Assembly: GCA_963170055.1 (NCBI GenBank)
Contig: CAUJGJ010000072.1
Location: 1,222,501 to 1,286,500, forward strand
DNA: 64,000 nucleotides
Direction: 5' to 3'
Source: Halisarca cf. caerulea
Taxonomy: Eukaryota > Porifera > Demospongiae > Chondrillida > Halisarcidae
In this document: positions 9,917 to 22,382 of the stretch, one piece after another
Numbering within the stretch: the stretch's first letter is position 1
Layout: each line of letters starts with the position of its first letter
Translations under genes and position numbers: made by a program
Notes under the pieces: generated by a model
Database searches by the model: none
What the model was told of the DNA's origin: nothing
Seen by the model: the letters and a program-made list of their open reading frames with translations, nothing else

Positions 9917-10839
9917 TTATCTCCTTTTAACACTTAAAAAGACAGCTGCTCTGTTATGGTTGCTGTACAATGAGTGTACATTGTGCAAGTTGTTATTGCG
10001 ACCTTTTACGCATTAATTGACAACTTTTAATTGTTATGACAAACTGGGCGCTTACAGGATACTGCCCTGACCACAGGGATGGTACCAGAAATACTGCCCT
10101 GGCGGTCTCTTTGATGTATGACGTCATCGGGAGATAATATGTGTTATTGCAATATCTGACTGCATGCATGAGGGCATCTACGCACATAAGCTTTTTCACA
10201 CACTGAAATGGATATGCTTACTGTGCATACGTATATGTGCATGTGTTTTAGGTTAAAATATAAGGATGATAGCTTGTTAGTTGCAACAGTATAGATTTTC
10301 CTTATCTAATCTCTTATGATCAGCTAGTCTCAAAGGAATCATTAAATTATCATGAATTTATATATATTATTATGTGTACCATTGCACACACTGTCAGGTG
10401 CAGAATTGAGTTAAGACCAGATGACTGCTGAACACAAGTGGTTTATTATTTTACAGTTCTATAGCAGTAGTTTCCTTGATTTAAATAAACAGTTTGTCCA
10501 TGCAGCTGTAGATTTGACTGATTGTTTTGCTTCTGCTTTCCTCTGGTGTTACTCCAGTTGAATTGTGTGATTCATGATCGTCATGCATGCATTAATTGTC
10601 ATATAATGGCATTGTACATCAGGGCTTCACATAGGGGGTGATCAGGCAGGGCACTTGCCCCCCTTGGCAAAATCCGCCCCCCAGCCCCACCCCTATGGAA
10701 TTGATGCATTGTATTGAACATCATAATGATTAGCCCATATGCTGAAGTCAGCACTGAACTCCCAATTAGTCAAACATCTATAACATGAGATCCTCTATGT
10801 AGAGGCCACATGCAACTGTTCATGATTCACTGGGGCAGT

Positions 10840-10841
<2 letters not shown>
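9917..10841. other. U1 intergenic, partly inserted sequence
   Basis: The part to ~10136 is absent from U2 and is bounded by TATCTCC…GGGAGATA, possibly a second small element. From ~10137 the sequence matches U2 from ~17550. A CAGGGCTTCAC…-like decayed element starts near 10620. Confidence 0.4.

Positions 10842-10908
<67 letters not shown>
10842..10908. repeat. (TA)n microsatellite
   Basis: About 33 TA units, followed by TTATTATTATT-rich sequence to ~10945. Confidence 0.95.
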
Positions 10909-10911
<3 letters not shown>

Positions 10912-11117
10912 TTTATTATTATTTTTTATTATTATTATTATTATATCAAAGGCAGCACAGACCACAACAAAAACACCACAAAGTCCCAACTAAGACAAAG
11001 CTACAGGAAAAGTAAAACAAATACAATAGAAGTCAGCACAATTTGCTACATCCTAAAATAGACATTGCATTAAACTTCTGCACAATTACACTTAATCTAT
11101 ATATATATATATTATAT

Positions 11118-11329
11118 AGAAAAGTCAGTACTACAACTTGAGATGGCAATTCTTTCGCAACAACTGAACAGGCATATTATACATGCATTGTATATATACA
11201 TATTATATATATATATCTATATATATATATGTATATATAAAAAATATATAGATATAATGCATGTATAATATGCCTGTTCAGTTGTTGTGAAAGAATTGCC
11301 ATCTCAAGTTGTATAGTACTGACTTTTCT
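11118..11329. repeat. Local inverted duplication with AT-rich spacer
   Basis: About 75 bp (AGAAAAGTCAGTACTACAAC…) occurs as an inverted copy at both ends of a TA-rich spacer. U2 contains only the right-hand orientation (near 17955-17985), so the left arm arose in U1 by inverted duplication. Confidence 0.8.
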
Positions 11330-12394
11330 GAAATGAAGGTTCAAGTAGAGGCAGCTCTAACAGTTCTTCAGAGCAGACACTTCTGTGCATGTGGCAATAG
11401 AAGATGGCAAAACTGCCTTAATGGCTGTACTCCCAAGTTCGAAGTTTGACATCCTTCCCAGAACTGTAAGAACCACACTCTTAGAGTCTATTGTATCTGC
11501 CTTTGCCCAATGATAGCACTATTAAAGGACCTCAAAATGAAAATGCAAAGATACGTAAGGCCACTATATTTGGCTACATCAAACCCCCATTAGAGCAATT
11601 TGAAAGTAGAATTACAACATGGGGACTACATTATTTTTGTAAACGCTTACCGAACATCACTTATCACGCACACCTATTAACTATCTGTGCAATAATGTTC
11701 CTTTGATGTTGATTAAGAGGTATATACAAAGTAACCTTGAAATGTGACACATAAGTACCTAAAATTAATATTCTCCTTAATGTGGCCATCTTCAGAGATA
11801 TTCAGACATTACATGCAAACTTCTGTGATATGGCACCGTCTTAGGTGTCCATGGCTAGAGGTTCCACTGTACAATCATCATACATGTGCGGCTGTAGTGA
11901 GGCTTGACTGGTGCAATGTTCTATACAGTAAAATCTCATTATTAATAATTAAAACCTTGATTCTTGTAAATAATTCTAATTAATATCCATAAGTTCTAAA
12001 AAAACTAATTCATATTATGTATTGCATGCATTTGCATGGATTCATAATTTGGTACATTCATCAACATAATATTATTTATGTTTGATTCTTAGAATATTAA
12101 TATCGAGATATTACTGTACGTATTCACATCACATTAAATACGTACTTGTACTTACATCACCTTGATTTCTGCTACAGTGGTACTCCAGTGGATTAGGATA
12201 ATGTTTTGTGAAATGTTGCACAGGCTGAGTGTAATTTTAAGTTCACACATTGAGTGCACTTTCTATGTGCAGTCACAGTTCCTTATGGATATACGTAGAC
12301 ACTTTGTATGGAAGTTCTATTCTTGTGACACAAATTAATGTTAGCTGATTTTGTGTGTCCTGAATCTAATACATTGGGTTATTCACAGATATTG
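11330..12394. other. U1 intergenic
   Basis: Shared with U2 (17985-19090) and more weakly with U3 (25620-27400). A short frame reading EDGK[IT]ALMA is visible in U1 and U2, but it is not preserved in U3, so I do not call it a gene. Confidence 0.4.
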
Positions 12395-12900
12395 TATCTA
12401 GCATGTCTTATTCAATCTCAAGGGGTTCTTTATCTACAGGTGACTCATGGAAGTCAATTATATTTGAAGACAGTCTACTACTGTGCTCTGTGTAGTCGGA
12501 GTGCATGTGCTCTCCAATCATGAATGGACTCTTCAGTGCTGTCACTTATAGTCTAACAGTTTCTTTAAAACAACAGTAACCGCTCCAATTTTGAGTGCTA
12601 CCATATATAGCAGAGCCTTTTACTGACACTAAGTCCTCTTCAGAATCTGTAGTTTTCCATTTGCCATTTCAGTTGCTACTGCAAATTAATAATGATATGT
12701 AGTAACAGTATGGCAGTGGTATGAGAATAGCTCTTGTATAGACCCGCAATAATGGTGTTTCCCCTTCCCTGTGGTTTGCACTGTCTTGGATTGAAGACCT
12801 AGACAGAGATGGTGAACAAATGAGCAAATATGTTAGTGAGACCAACAAAAGGAGGATTAGAGTCTTTGCTGTCATTGTGAGTGGTTCACCCAGCATTAAG
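12395..12900 (-). pseudogene. Relic of family exon 2 (U1)
   Basis: The sequence matches the 3' half of exon 2 of gene 5 (55110-55610): the tail, the last hydrophobic segments and the basic loop are recognisable on the minus strand, but indels and stops interrupt them. It ends near the position that encodes AEPL. No exon 1 partner is found nearby. The same relic occurs in U2 at 19090-19640, so it predates the duplication. Confidence 0.75.
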
Positions 12901-13029
12901 CCATACAACTTAAGTGCTGTTGCTTGCCTTACAACTTAATAAATAAAGCAAGAGGTATTACTATGATGTGGGAATATAGAGGTAGTCTTACATTCTTCAG
13001 TGGTTGAAAAAGGGTTGTAACATACATAT

Positions 13030-13386
13030 CAGGGGCGTAGGAAGCAATTTTGAAGTGGCAAGGCCATCAAAACTTTGCTTCACTTCTGTGTTCTTCCCGA
13101 AGGACCTCTTTGGGAAGGAAATGCTTCGAAGATGATCGGGTACGGGCATAGTAACTTTAAAATCACATCTCATTCACTCCGACGGCACGATATGCCTCCG
13201 CGCTGGTGACAATGATCCACGTGGAGAGGTGATTGAATTGATTAGGCAATACAAATTTAGCTATAAATAACTTTACCAATCATAGCTATGAATAGCTTTA
13301 TCATTAATAGCCCACAAAATATTCAGGCTACTGAAAAAAGTGCAGCGGCCAAAACCGCTGTGGTCGCTGCAGCTCCTACACCACTG
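13030..13386. mobile_element. CAGGGG-family element with 5-bp duplication and empty site
   Basis: Ends are CAGGGGCGTAGGA and TCCTACACCACTG. Direct repeats CATAT flank it (13025-13029 and 13387-13391). U2 at ~19735-19745 has the uninterrupted site ACATACATATAGTG, which fixes both the element length (357 bp) and the 5-bp duplication. No coding capacity. Confidence 0.85.
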
Positions 13387-13391
13387 CATAT

Positions 13392-14407
13392 AGTGAATTC
13401 AGATTCAAAATAGAAAGGAACCCTCCCCCTTCCAAGTCAAGTGCCTATCTGCTGCACATCATCGGTACATAGATCTTGTCTAGGAGTCATCTCAATGAAG
13501 TATACAAATCTGTTTAATCATAATTTTTGAAGTTTATATTGGTTTGATATTAATTATAGTTTAATTTAATGTTATTTGTGTGGTTCTTTTATTAGTATCA
13601 TGTTTTTTGTTTCTGTATACATAAGCTGTGTTAATCTTTCCTTCACATGCATGCATTAAGGAGGACCCCTTGAAAACTAGTCTTTTTGACTGAATGGGGC
13701 ATTCCCTTCTAAAAGTTATATAATACAATATGTACAATACATGATTAAAGTTTGTCAATGTTGTTTAGTTCAGCTAACATGTACTTACGTTCATATGTAT
13801 GTTTATGAGCACCTTGGGAAACCATCCACCTACAGTAGCTGATGTCATAATGACATGGGTTTACGAACATAATATTATAGTACAGTCAAACCTCATTAGT
13901 GAGTACACCTGGGGACCCTCCAAATTGTTACTCACTATCATTAGTATAATGGGTTATAAGCTGGGGTATCATATCCTTGTACTTCCTAACCAGGTATTAC
14001 TCATTAACAGTGTTCTTACTAACGAGGTTCTACTGTGCGTACATGCATATAAGTGCATGTAAGTATACCTTGCATGCACCGATTAATGTATATATTTAAG
14101 ACTCAGTCATTCTGAATTCATACAAAATATTACTAAAAGCTATGTATTCTAGCCATGCTCCCAGTGACATGAATGATTCATTGTTTGAGAAAAATATGTG
14201 TATAACTAAAGAAATCTTATGACTGTCATCCATTGGCATCTGCTATGCATTTACCAAATATGGCAGTTGCATGTACTTGTGCATGTGTGTATTACTACAT
14301 ATGTAGTTCTTAATGCTGAGTGTGAATGTAATGGGTTTTTGATCAAAGTGGTATGCCATGTGAGCAAAATCCACAAATTGTCTTCCTGAAATAGCTTTAT
14401 GTGTATA
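13392..14407. other. 3' flank of gene 2 (start of unit U2)
   Basis: Non-coding. The junction between U1 and U2 lies near 13420-13560, where the sequence resumes the start of the unit. A MITE sits at 13883-14035. Confidence 0.5.
13883..14035. mobile_element. CAGTCAAACCTC MITE
   Basis: 153 bp with inverted ends (CAGTCAAACCTCATTAGT and ACTAACGAGGTTCTACTG). The left flank is TA; the right flank is TG, probably a mutated TA. The matching place in U3 (~20592) reads AATAGTACGTATG without the insert. Pogo/Tigger-like ends. Confidence 0.75.
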
Positions 14408-15496
14408 TCAGATACTGAGCATTTCATCATCTGGCGTCTGGGGAATAGTGGCTATCTCTGTTACCAGTCTGATGTTATGCTCTGCAGCAGTCTCATCTGC
14501 CTTCTCTTTAGGACTGTCGAGTATTTTGTTAATCAGTTTCTTAACTCCAATTGTAACAGCTCCAATGATAATGGGGACTACGACAGAGCCTACTAAAGCT
14601 GTGATGTCCCCTTCTTTTGTGTCTGCATTAATCATGTACGCATTCCCAGTAAACGCAACACAGAAGCAGATTATGGCTGTCAGTAGAGGTATGAGAAGCA
14701 CACCTCTCTTTATGGTAGTCCCTTCACCTTGTGGTCTCTTATGTTTTGGAGTGAGAAGATAGGCAGAAGTTGTGAACAGTAGAGCTAAGATGTTTACCAC
14801 ACAGAATGTTCCCAAGACCAGTACTAAAGTATTTGTAATGATAGTAAATGGTTCTGCAGCTGCTGTTAGTATGAGTAATGTTGCTGTAAATGAGATGATT
14901 TGAGCAGCTGTCATGTTAATCCACATTGCTACCCCAAACACCACTGACTTAGCACATTTTGAGTTACAACAACAGAAAAGTAGGGCAACTGGTATCATGA
15001 TAATGTAGGGAACAGGCGGTGGTTTGTTCTTGTATGCAAAGTATGCTGCTATGGGCATCCCTGGTAGGAGACATACTCCTGCTGTGAGCATTACTGAAGT
15101 ATATCCTACATAACCGTTTAGGGTTTGTTTTGGTCCCATGGTAATATTTCTTATGCATTCTATCACTACAACTGCACATATAAAAAACGCCACAGTAGTT
15201 AATCCACACGGATATCCATAGAATTGAAAAGAGTAAGTTTTGCTGTTGTTTATGTATTCTTTTATTTTGCTTTTAACTGCTATGACTATCACCACCCACA
15301 CAAGTATGGCTTGACACAGAACTCCTACACCCAAGGCTATTGTGAAAACATAATGATTTTTGCTGTTTCTGTCTGATAACGTTCTGTTGCTAATTTCACT
15401 AGGGAGCTGATAATTGACTCCTTCCTTTGAAGACTTGACAATGACATTTCCGGAAAGAATTTTCCTTTTGAGCTCCCCTAATGAATAATCTTTGAG
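14408..15496 (-). CDS. Gene 2 exon 2: multipass membrane core and tail
   Basis: Same length as gene 1 exon 2 (362 residues) and very similar throughout, with no frame damage. Acceptor ATATTACAG|CTC, phase 0. Differences cluster in the loop between hydrophobic segments 2 and 3 (ECIRNITMGPKQTLNGYVGY, against VGIRNVTMGPKQTVNSYVRY in gene 1). The tail ends DDEMLSI-COOH. It joins exon 1 to give a 509-residue protein. Function unknown. Confidence 0.85.
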   Translation of the reverse strand, partial: LKDYSLGELKRKILSGNVIVKSSKEGVNYQLPSEISNRTLSDRNSKNHYVFTIALGVGVLCQAILVWVVIVIAVKSKIKEYINNSKTYSFQFYGYPCGLTTVAFFICAVVVIECIRNITMGPKQTLNGYVGYTSVMLTAGVCLLPGMPIAAYFAYKNKPPPVPYIIMIPVALLFCCCNSKCAKSVVFGVAMWINMTAAQIISFTATLLILTAAAEPFTIITNTLVLVLGTFCVVNILALLFTTSAYLLTPKHKRPQGEGTTIKRGVLLIPLLTAIICFCVAFTGNAYMINADTKEGDITALVGSVVVPIIIGAVTIGVKKLINKILDSPKEKADETAAEHNIRLVTEIATIPQTPDDEMLSI

Positions 15497-15867
15497 CTGT
15501 AATATTATGGACATATAAATGCATGTACAAATAAAAATGGCTAATTTAACTTTGAACATTTGTGCTTATGAACATATGAGTCGCCATGTGTGTATGCAGA
15601 GTGTCATTATCATTGCAATGTTATAAAGACGAAGGGGGAGGGACAGTAGCATGCATGATGGTATATATAGTATTATAGGGGAGATGGGTGGAGCTTCTGG
15701 TGCAAGTATCGTCTTTTATCCTCTACAATGTGTGCCTGAGACCTTATTGACTACTTTAAAGTGAAACCTCTGCCATAGCCCCTCCCTCCACACACAATTG
15801 TTGATACACTTTTCGGACATGTATTTATAGTGTGTTTGTGTTGTTACACTTGCGATGTGATACTTAC
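15497..15867 (-). other. Gene 2 intron (371 bp)
   Basis: Donor GTAAGTAT, acceptor TTACAG. It preserves the empty site of the MITE found in the gene 1 intron, at about 15707. Confidence 0.8.
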
Positions 15868-16308
15868 TGAGGCTGTCATCTGTAATAGGAACTGAAATGT
15901 CACATTGTGGCAGGGATAGGGAAGCTGTATGTTAACATTAGGAGGTGTCCACTCTTTGAAGTGGTATAGGGTGTAGAGAATAAGTTTGTTGAGGTTTTCT
16001 GGCCTTATTTGGAGGAATATTGGAGATGACAACCATATCCACACTTCAACTCCTTGTGTGATTATGTCTACTTGTGTTCCATTGGGTAACACTGTCTGAT
16101 AGGTGACTTCTACTGAGTAAGGTAGATGTCCATTTGGAGGGTAGAAGACTTCGTACAACCTGTGTGTGTTGTCCTCATTGTCTATGAAGGTCTTCTTCTC
16201 AAACTCTTTGTAGCTGGAGACACACTTGTTCTCTGTTGTGTTGGAGTCAGCTCCACACACTGTCAGTACAGCAAGTAAGCTGCATACTAGGTAGACATGT
16301 GTGTTCAT
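15868..16308 (-). CDS. Gene 2 exon 1: signal peptide and ectodomain
   Basis: 147 residues, colinear with gene 1 exon 1: signal peptide from MNTHVYLVCSLLAVL, conserved cysteine pair, sequons NTT, NGT and NVT, and the FYPPNGHLPYSVEVTYQTV block. Differences from gene 1 include FLQIRPENLNKL near the C-terminal part. The ATG at 16308 is the same as in gene 1, and the exon ends in phase 0 at a GTAAGT donor. Confidence 0.85.
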
Positions 16309-19089
16309 AGCTTGTCCATATACACCTTTTTAATAAAGAAATTGATTTTGTATGATATTCATATTCTACCTGGTGGTATACTGGGGTGAGTATGTGTCAA
16401 ATTAAATGTCACTATGTTCTATTATATGCACCTGCATGTTACTAAACTTTATGATAATGTTTCTATGAATGATAAGTTTGATTTTGAAAGGAAATTGAGA
16501 TAGAATATCGATTCCCTATATCATTATAGAACTACCTGCATCATAACCATTTCATGGCCATGACATATTCTTGCTTCTTAATGTGGCTAACATCAGTTTT
16601 GATTTTGATTTGGTCTAATCTAAGGGTACCTTTCATCTGAATAACTGGAAAGGATCATCTCAGTGAGGCATTTGTCTCCAATCATGACTTTGTATCCATA
16701 GTTTTCTGGAAATATTGGTATTTTTTGTATGGCATGAATTAAGGTGTGCAGTAAGCCTGTCTATCTAGGACCATTGGACTGCAGTAAGCTGTCCTGTATA
16801 GGTGCATGAACATTGCGGAGGGTTGAATACATGCACATATGTCAGCATTTGCATGAGTGATGATGTCCTGTTAAAATGATATGGCACAATTTCAGAGGTG
16901 TCCTTTATCATATAGTCTTCACTGTAATTGGTGAGATGTGGTTACACGTACTATAATTTAGTGTTATGTCAAACTCTAGGCCGTTTGTTCACTCACTTTA
17001 TATATAAGTACTATATAATATATACCACATGCACAACCACTCACATACTTCTGCCTACCTTTGTTATAACTGACTTGTTCTACACCTGTATCTTGCTGTT
17101 TATCAATCAAGCAGCAACTACTGTTCTCTTACATTTAGTACAAAATAAAACCCTTGGCGGTAATCATGCAGTTTACAATTCCATTATATAGTGATCGGAA
17201 AAGGGATATAATATGAATCCTATTATGCTGAAAATATAGGGAAAACTTCATTTTCAATGAATTGTCACTTTTCCTTGCCCTGTGGTTCATAGACTCCCAC
17301 TCTGCCATATGCTACATGTATATGTATGTATTGTATTATGCTGATGTGGGTGTGCCTACTATGCAGGGTCGTTCATCACATATTACGTGTGTGAAAGTTT
17401 CGTTGGTGAACTGTTGCTGTATAGTGTGAGGACTGTTGTAACATCTTTAAGTTACGTCGTTTGTAATACTCTTCTATGTACATATGTCAGCTAGTCAGTC
17501 ATCATACTCTGCATGTGGAATATATCACTATATATATAATATTAATATGTGTTATTGCAATATCTGACTGCATGCATGCATGACGGCATCTACACACATA
17601 AGCATTTTCACACACTGAAATGGATATGCTTACTGTGCATACGTATATGTGCATGCATTTGTGTTTTAAGTTAAATTATAAGGATGATAGCTTGTTAGTT
17701 GCAACAGTGTAGATTTTCCTTATGTAATGTCTTATGATCAGCTAGTCTCAAAGGAATCATCAAAATTAATTATCATGAATTTAAGCCATTGAATACTGGT
17801 GCAGAGTTAAGGCCAGAAGACTGCTGAACACAAGTGGTTTATTATTTTAAAGTTCTGCATGTAACAGCAGTTTCCTTGCTTAAAATAAACAGTTTGTCCA
17901 TGCAGCCATAGATTTTATTGATTGTTTTGTTTCTGCTTTACTCTGCATGGTGTTGCCATCTCAAGTTGTAGCACTGACTTTTCTGAAATGAAGGTACAAC
18001 AAGTAGCGGCACCTCTAATAATTCTGCAGAGTAGACACTTCTGTGCATGTGGCAACAGAAGATGGCAAGATTGCCTTAATGGCTTTATTCCAAAGTTCGA
18101 AGTTTGACATCCTCCCCAGAACTGTAAGAACCACACTCTTAGAGTCTATTGTTGTCTGCCTTTACCCACTGATAGCACTATTAGAGGACCTCAAAATGAA
18201 AATGCAAAGATACGTAAACGCTTACCAAACATCACTTATCATGCACACCTATTAACTATCTGTGTAATAATATTCCTTTGATGTTGATTAATGAAGAGAT
18301 TTTAGTGTGTCTCTTTGTCAGATGCAAGCACTTCAACAGGTTAAGGATAGTTGTTTCGCAGACCCAGTTTATCGAGCAATAGTGAAAGATATCTGCATGG
18401 GACTGTGCATGCATGGTGTCACGACTATATATCGATCAGGTGCCAGTGGCTGCATGTGGTATATATACACCTCCCCTTCAGTGGTTAATGTATCTTCTGC
18501 TGTATGTGGCTGTACGTGTGGTGCATGTTATATAATTTATTATACTTTTACATTGTACATGACATTGTGTAGATATGTATGTATGTGCATATCGATCAGC
18601 TTTAAACGTTTATGCATGTAAATAACATAATGATATTATTAGAAAAGAATATTGATACATAGTAGGAAGTCAAATTAGGTGCAGATAATATTATGTTTCT
18701 GAAACAATCAGCCCCAGTTTTTATGGTATTTACGATAAACGTTTTACGGCTACGTTACATACTTTCAAGGTTAAGACTTGTAGACTTCAATGCTACTACT
18801 CTCCTATGTTTTATTTATTAGTAATTCGAGACGGTGGGATAGTTTTTCCCACAACTCCTATAATGTTAACCCAAATTGCATGTTTGTGCACTAGTTGAAA
18901 AGCATGATGTTGAAGTCATGCATATATAATGTTTTGAGTAACTGATCTGATGTTTAATCATAATAAGATAGTATGCTTAAGAGGTATAATAAAGTAACCT
19001 AGCTTGAAATGTGATACATAATAGTCTAGCCGCTAGCCCCGTACTTTTCCTCCTGCCCGCGAGGAAAAATGAATTTAATACATTGGGTT
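16309..19089. other. U2 intergenic
   Basis: Non-coding. Largely colinear with 8528-12390 of U1 but without the foldback, (TA)n and inverted-duplication inserts seen there. A region at 18300-18640 contains an open frame that is not conserved in U3 and is not called. Confidence 0.5.
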
Positions 19090-19640
19090 ATTCACAGATG
19101 CGTCTTGTATCTTGTATCAAGTATGCCTTATTCAATCTCCAGGGATTCTTTATCTAAAGGTGACTCATGGAAGTCGATTACATTAATTTTGTAGACAGTC
19201 TAATACTGTGCTCTGCAGTCTGGGTGTGCTCTCCAATCACAGATGGACTCTTCAGTGATGTCACTTAGTCTAACATGTGTCTTTAAACCAACCATAGTTA
19301 ACAGCTCCAATGTTGAGTGGTACCATAGCAGAGCCTTTTACTGACATGAAGTCCTCTTCAGAATCTGTAGTTTTCCATTTGCCATTTCAGTTCCTACTGC
19401 AATTTAATAATGATATGTAGGAATAGATAGTCAGTATATAGCAGTGGTATGAGTCAGAATAGCAGCTCTTATGCAGACTAATAATGGTGTTTCCCCTTCC
19501 TTGTGGTCTGCACTGTCTTGGAATGAAGACATATAGGCAGAGATGGTGCACAACAGAGCAAATATGTTTGTGAGACAGAAAACCAACAGGATAAAAATTA
19601 GAGTCTTTGCTGTCATTGTGAGTGGTTCACCCAGCATTGA
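19090..19640 (-). pseudogene. Relic of family exon 2 (U2)
   Basis: Colinear with the U1 relic at 12395-12900. The part encoding the basic loop and the following hydrophobic segment is readable on the minus strand but broken by indels. It is closest to gene 5-type sequence. Confidence 0.75.
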
Positions 19641-19772
19641 GACATGCATGTCTTACAACTTAAAAAGTAAAGCAAGAGGTATTACGATGACGTGGGAATA
19701 GGAGGTAGTCTTACATTCTTCAGTGGTTGAAACATACATATAGTGAGTTCAAATTCAAAATAGAAAGGAAGT

Positions 19773-19794
19773 CCCCCCCCCCCCCCCCCCCCCT
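19773..19794. repeat. Poly-C tract (~22 bp)
   Basis: At the same place U1 has CCCTCCCCCTTCC, so the tract expanded in U2 or is of uncertain length in the assembly. Confidence 0.8.
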
Positions 19795-20975
19795 AGTCAA
19801 GTGTTTATCTACTGTACATGATCAGTACATAGATCTTGTCTGTGTGATCTAGGGGTCATCTCAATGAAGTATACAAATTTGACTGAGTGTTTAATCATAA
19901 TGGAAGCTTATATTATTTTGATGTTAATTATTTGTGTGGTTCTTTCATTCATGTTTTTTTTGTTTCTGTATACATAAACTGTGTTAATCTTTTCTTTACA
20001 TATATGTATTAAGGAGGACCCCTTGAAAACCAGTCTATATATGGACTGAATGGGGATTTCCTTCTAAAAGTTAAGTAACACAATATGTTCAATACATGCT
20101 TAAAGTTTCAACAAAGGGTTTGCAGTTGCGCTTTGACCATACTATGAAATAAGGCACCATCACGGTGGCAAATTCTCACAGTAAGAAGAGAGGACTTCAA
20201 CGATACTTTAGACCTGCTAACAAACCGGTACTTGGCGTTAATCTAGGCGTTTGGTGAAGATGTCTGTTTAGTACCATCTAGAGGTTTCGATTTTCCTTGA
20301 CCAATCCCGTGATGGGAGGTTTCCAAGGAACATCCGTTACTGCTCTGCCCAGTGCTACTGATGAAGGGTGGAATTCCCAGAAAAGGCCTTATAGCACATT
20401 GGCAAAACAGCAATGTTTCGTCTCTGGTTAACGTGGTTAGTACATTTTACCTATGCTTAAAGTTTGTCAATGCTGTTTTGTCCAGCTAACGTGTACTTAT
20501 GTTCGTATATGTTTATGAGCACCTTTTGAAACCATCCACCTGCAGTAGCTGATGTTATAATGACATGGGTTTATGCAGCATAATATAATAGTACGTATGT
20601 ACATAATTGCATGTATAAGCATACCTTGCATGCACCGATTAATGTATATTGAAGACTCAGTCTGAATTCATGCCAAAAATACTAAAAGCTATGTATTCTA
20701 GCCATGCTCCCAATGACATGAATGATTCATTGTTTGAGACTATATGTGTATGTTAGAACTGCTGAAGAAATCTTATAAGACTGTCATGAATTGGCATCTG
20801 CTATAATATATATGTATTTACTAATGAAAGTTGCATGTACTTGTGCATGTGTGTTTCAATTATTACATATGTAGTTCTCAATGCTGAGTGTTAATGTAAT
20901 GGGTTTTTGATCGAAGTGGTATGCCATGTGAGCAAAATCCACAAATTGTCTTCCTGAAATAGCTTTATGTGTATA
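19795..20975. other. 3' flank of gene 3 (start of unit U3)
   Basis: Non-coding; matches the starts of U1 and U2. It contains the SINE-like insertion at 20109-20452. Confidence 0.5.
20109..20452. mobile_element. SINE-like insertion with 13-bp target duplication
   Basis: A 344-bp segment is flanked by the 13-bp direct repeat ATGCTTAAAGTTT (20096-20108 and 20453-20465). U2 at ~13740 has the uninterrupted version (CAATACATGATTAAAGTTTG). There are no terminal inverted repeats. A long target duplication without inverted ends is the signature of target-primed retrotransposition. An internal AGGTTTCGATTTTCC is only loosely like a tRNA B box, and no poly-A tail is visible. Confidence 0.75.
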
Positions 20976-22035
20976 TCAGATACTAAGCATTTCATCATCT
21001 GGTGTCTGGGGAATAGTGCCTATCTCTGCTGTCAGTCTGGTGTTATGCTCTGCAGCAGTCTCATCTGCCTTCTCTTTAGGACTGTCGAGTATTTTGTTTA
21101 TCAGTTTCTTTACTCCAATTGTAACAGCTCCAATGATAATGGGGACTACAGCAGAGCCTACTAAAGCTGTGATGTCCCCTTCTTTTGTGTCTGCATTAAT
21201 CATGTATGCATTCCCAGTAAACGCAACACAGAAGCAGATTATGGCTGTCAGTAGAGGTATGAGAAGCACACCTCTCTTTATGGTAGTCCCTTCACCTTGT
21301 GGTCTCTTATGTTTTGGAGTGAAAAGATAGGCAGAAGATATTTGCCACACAAAACATTCCCAAGACTAGTACAAGACTGTTTGTAATGATAGCAAGTGGT
21401 TCTGCAACTACTGTCATTATTAGTATTGTTGCTGTAAATGAGATGATTTGAGCAGCTATCATGTTGATCCACAGTGCTACTCCAAACACCAGTGACTTAG
21501 CACGTTTTGAGTTACAACAACAGAAGAGTAGGGCAACTGGTATCATGATAATGTAGGGAATAGGAGGTGGTTTGTTCTTGTATGCAAAGTATGCTGTAAT
21601 GGGCATTCCTGGTAAGACCCATACTCCTATTGTGATCACATACAAAGTATATTCTGCATAGTCTTCTGGCCATTGTAGCAGTGTCGTGATAATTCTTATG
21701 GAGGCTAGCACTGCAGCTGTACATAGTAACAATGCCACAGCAGTCAATCCACACGGATATCCATAGAATTGAAAAGAGTAAGTTTTGCTGTTGTTTATGT
21801 ATTCTTTTATTTTGTTTTTAACTGCTATGACTATCACCACCCACACAAGTATGGCTTGGCACAGAAATCCTACACCCAATGCTTGTGTGAAAAGATAGTG
21901 CTTTTCATTGTTCTTGTTTGTTCTCATACTACTATCGTTATGAAGCTGACGAAGGAATCCTTCATTTGCGGAGTTGACAAAGACATTTCCGGAATGGATC
22001 TTCATTTTGATCTCCCCTAATAAGTAATCTCTTAG
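20976..22035 (-). pseudogene. Gene 3 exon 2, frameshifted
   Basis: The exon begins at acceptor TTTCTACAG|CTA (LRDYLLGEIKMK) and keeps frame to about 21340. There, relative to gene 2, 20 bp are missing between AAG repeats, shifting the frame so that it runs into a stop at 21307. The remaining 3' part (20976-~21337) is intact in another frame and nearly identical to genes 1 and 2. The 5' half is clearly diverged (for example VLASIRIITTLLQWPEDYAE in the loop after segment 2). Exon 1 carries a second frameshift, so I call this a pseudogene; truncated expression cannot be excluded. Confidence 0.8.
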
Positions 22036-22382
22036 CTGTAGAAATATAATTAATATTGACATATATGTACATAAATAATGGCTGATTTATAGCTTTTAAC
22101 ATTTGTGACTGTGAGCATACTACGAGCAGCCATGTACACTTACAGGGTTTCATTTGTAGTGCTGTTCAGGGGGGGGGGGGGTAGTAGCATGGCATATACT
22201 ATTGTAGAGGAGAAGGTTGGACTTCCTAATTTGTACACAAGGCCTTTTTGACCATTCTAAAGTAAGAAAATGTGCCCCCACCCTCCCACCACCACCATTG
22301 TTGGACCAGGTACACTTTGTGGCTTTTAGTACAGACGTGTGTTTGTGTTGGTTATATCTTACAGTGCATACATGATACTTAC
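22036..22382 (-). other. Gene 3 intron (347 bp)
   Basis: Donor GTAAGTAT and acceptor CTACAG remain intact. A G run lies near 22170-22181. Confidence 0.7.

Noticed and set aside
18043..18255. Frame with EDGKIALMALFQSSKFD that resembles an ankyrin-type repeat, also in U1 at ~11390
   Set aside because: Only about 40 residues are shared by U1 and U2, U3 breaks the frame, and no repeat partner or splice context is present.
18307..18621. 104-residue frame beginning MSLCQMQALQQVKDS
   Set aside because: The matching U3 region (~25990-26130) does not keep the frame, and later residues are microsatellite-like.
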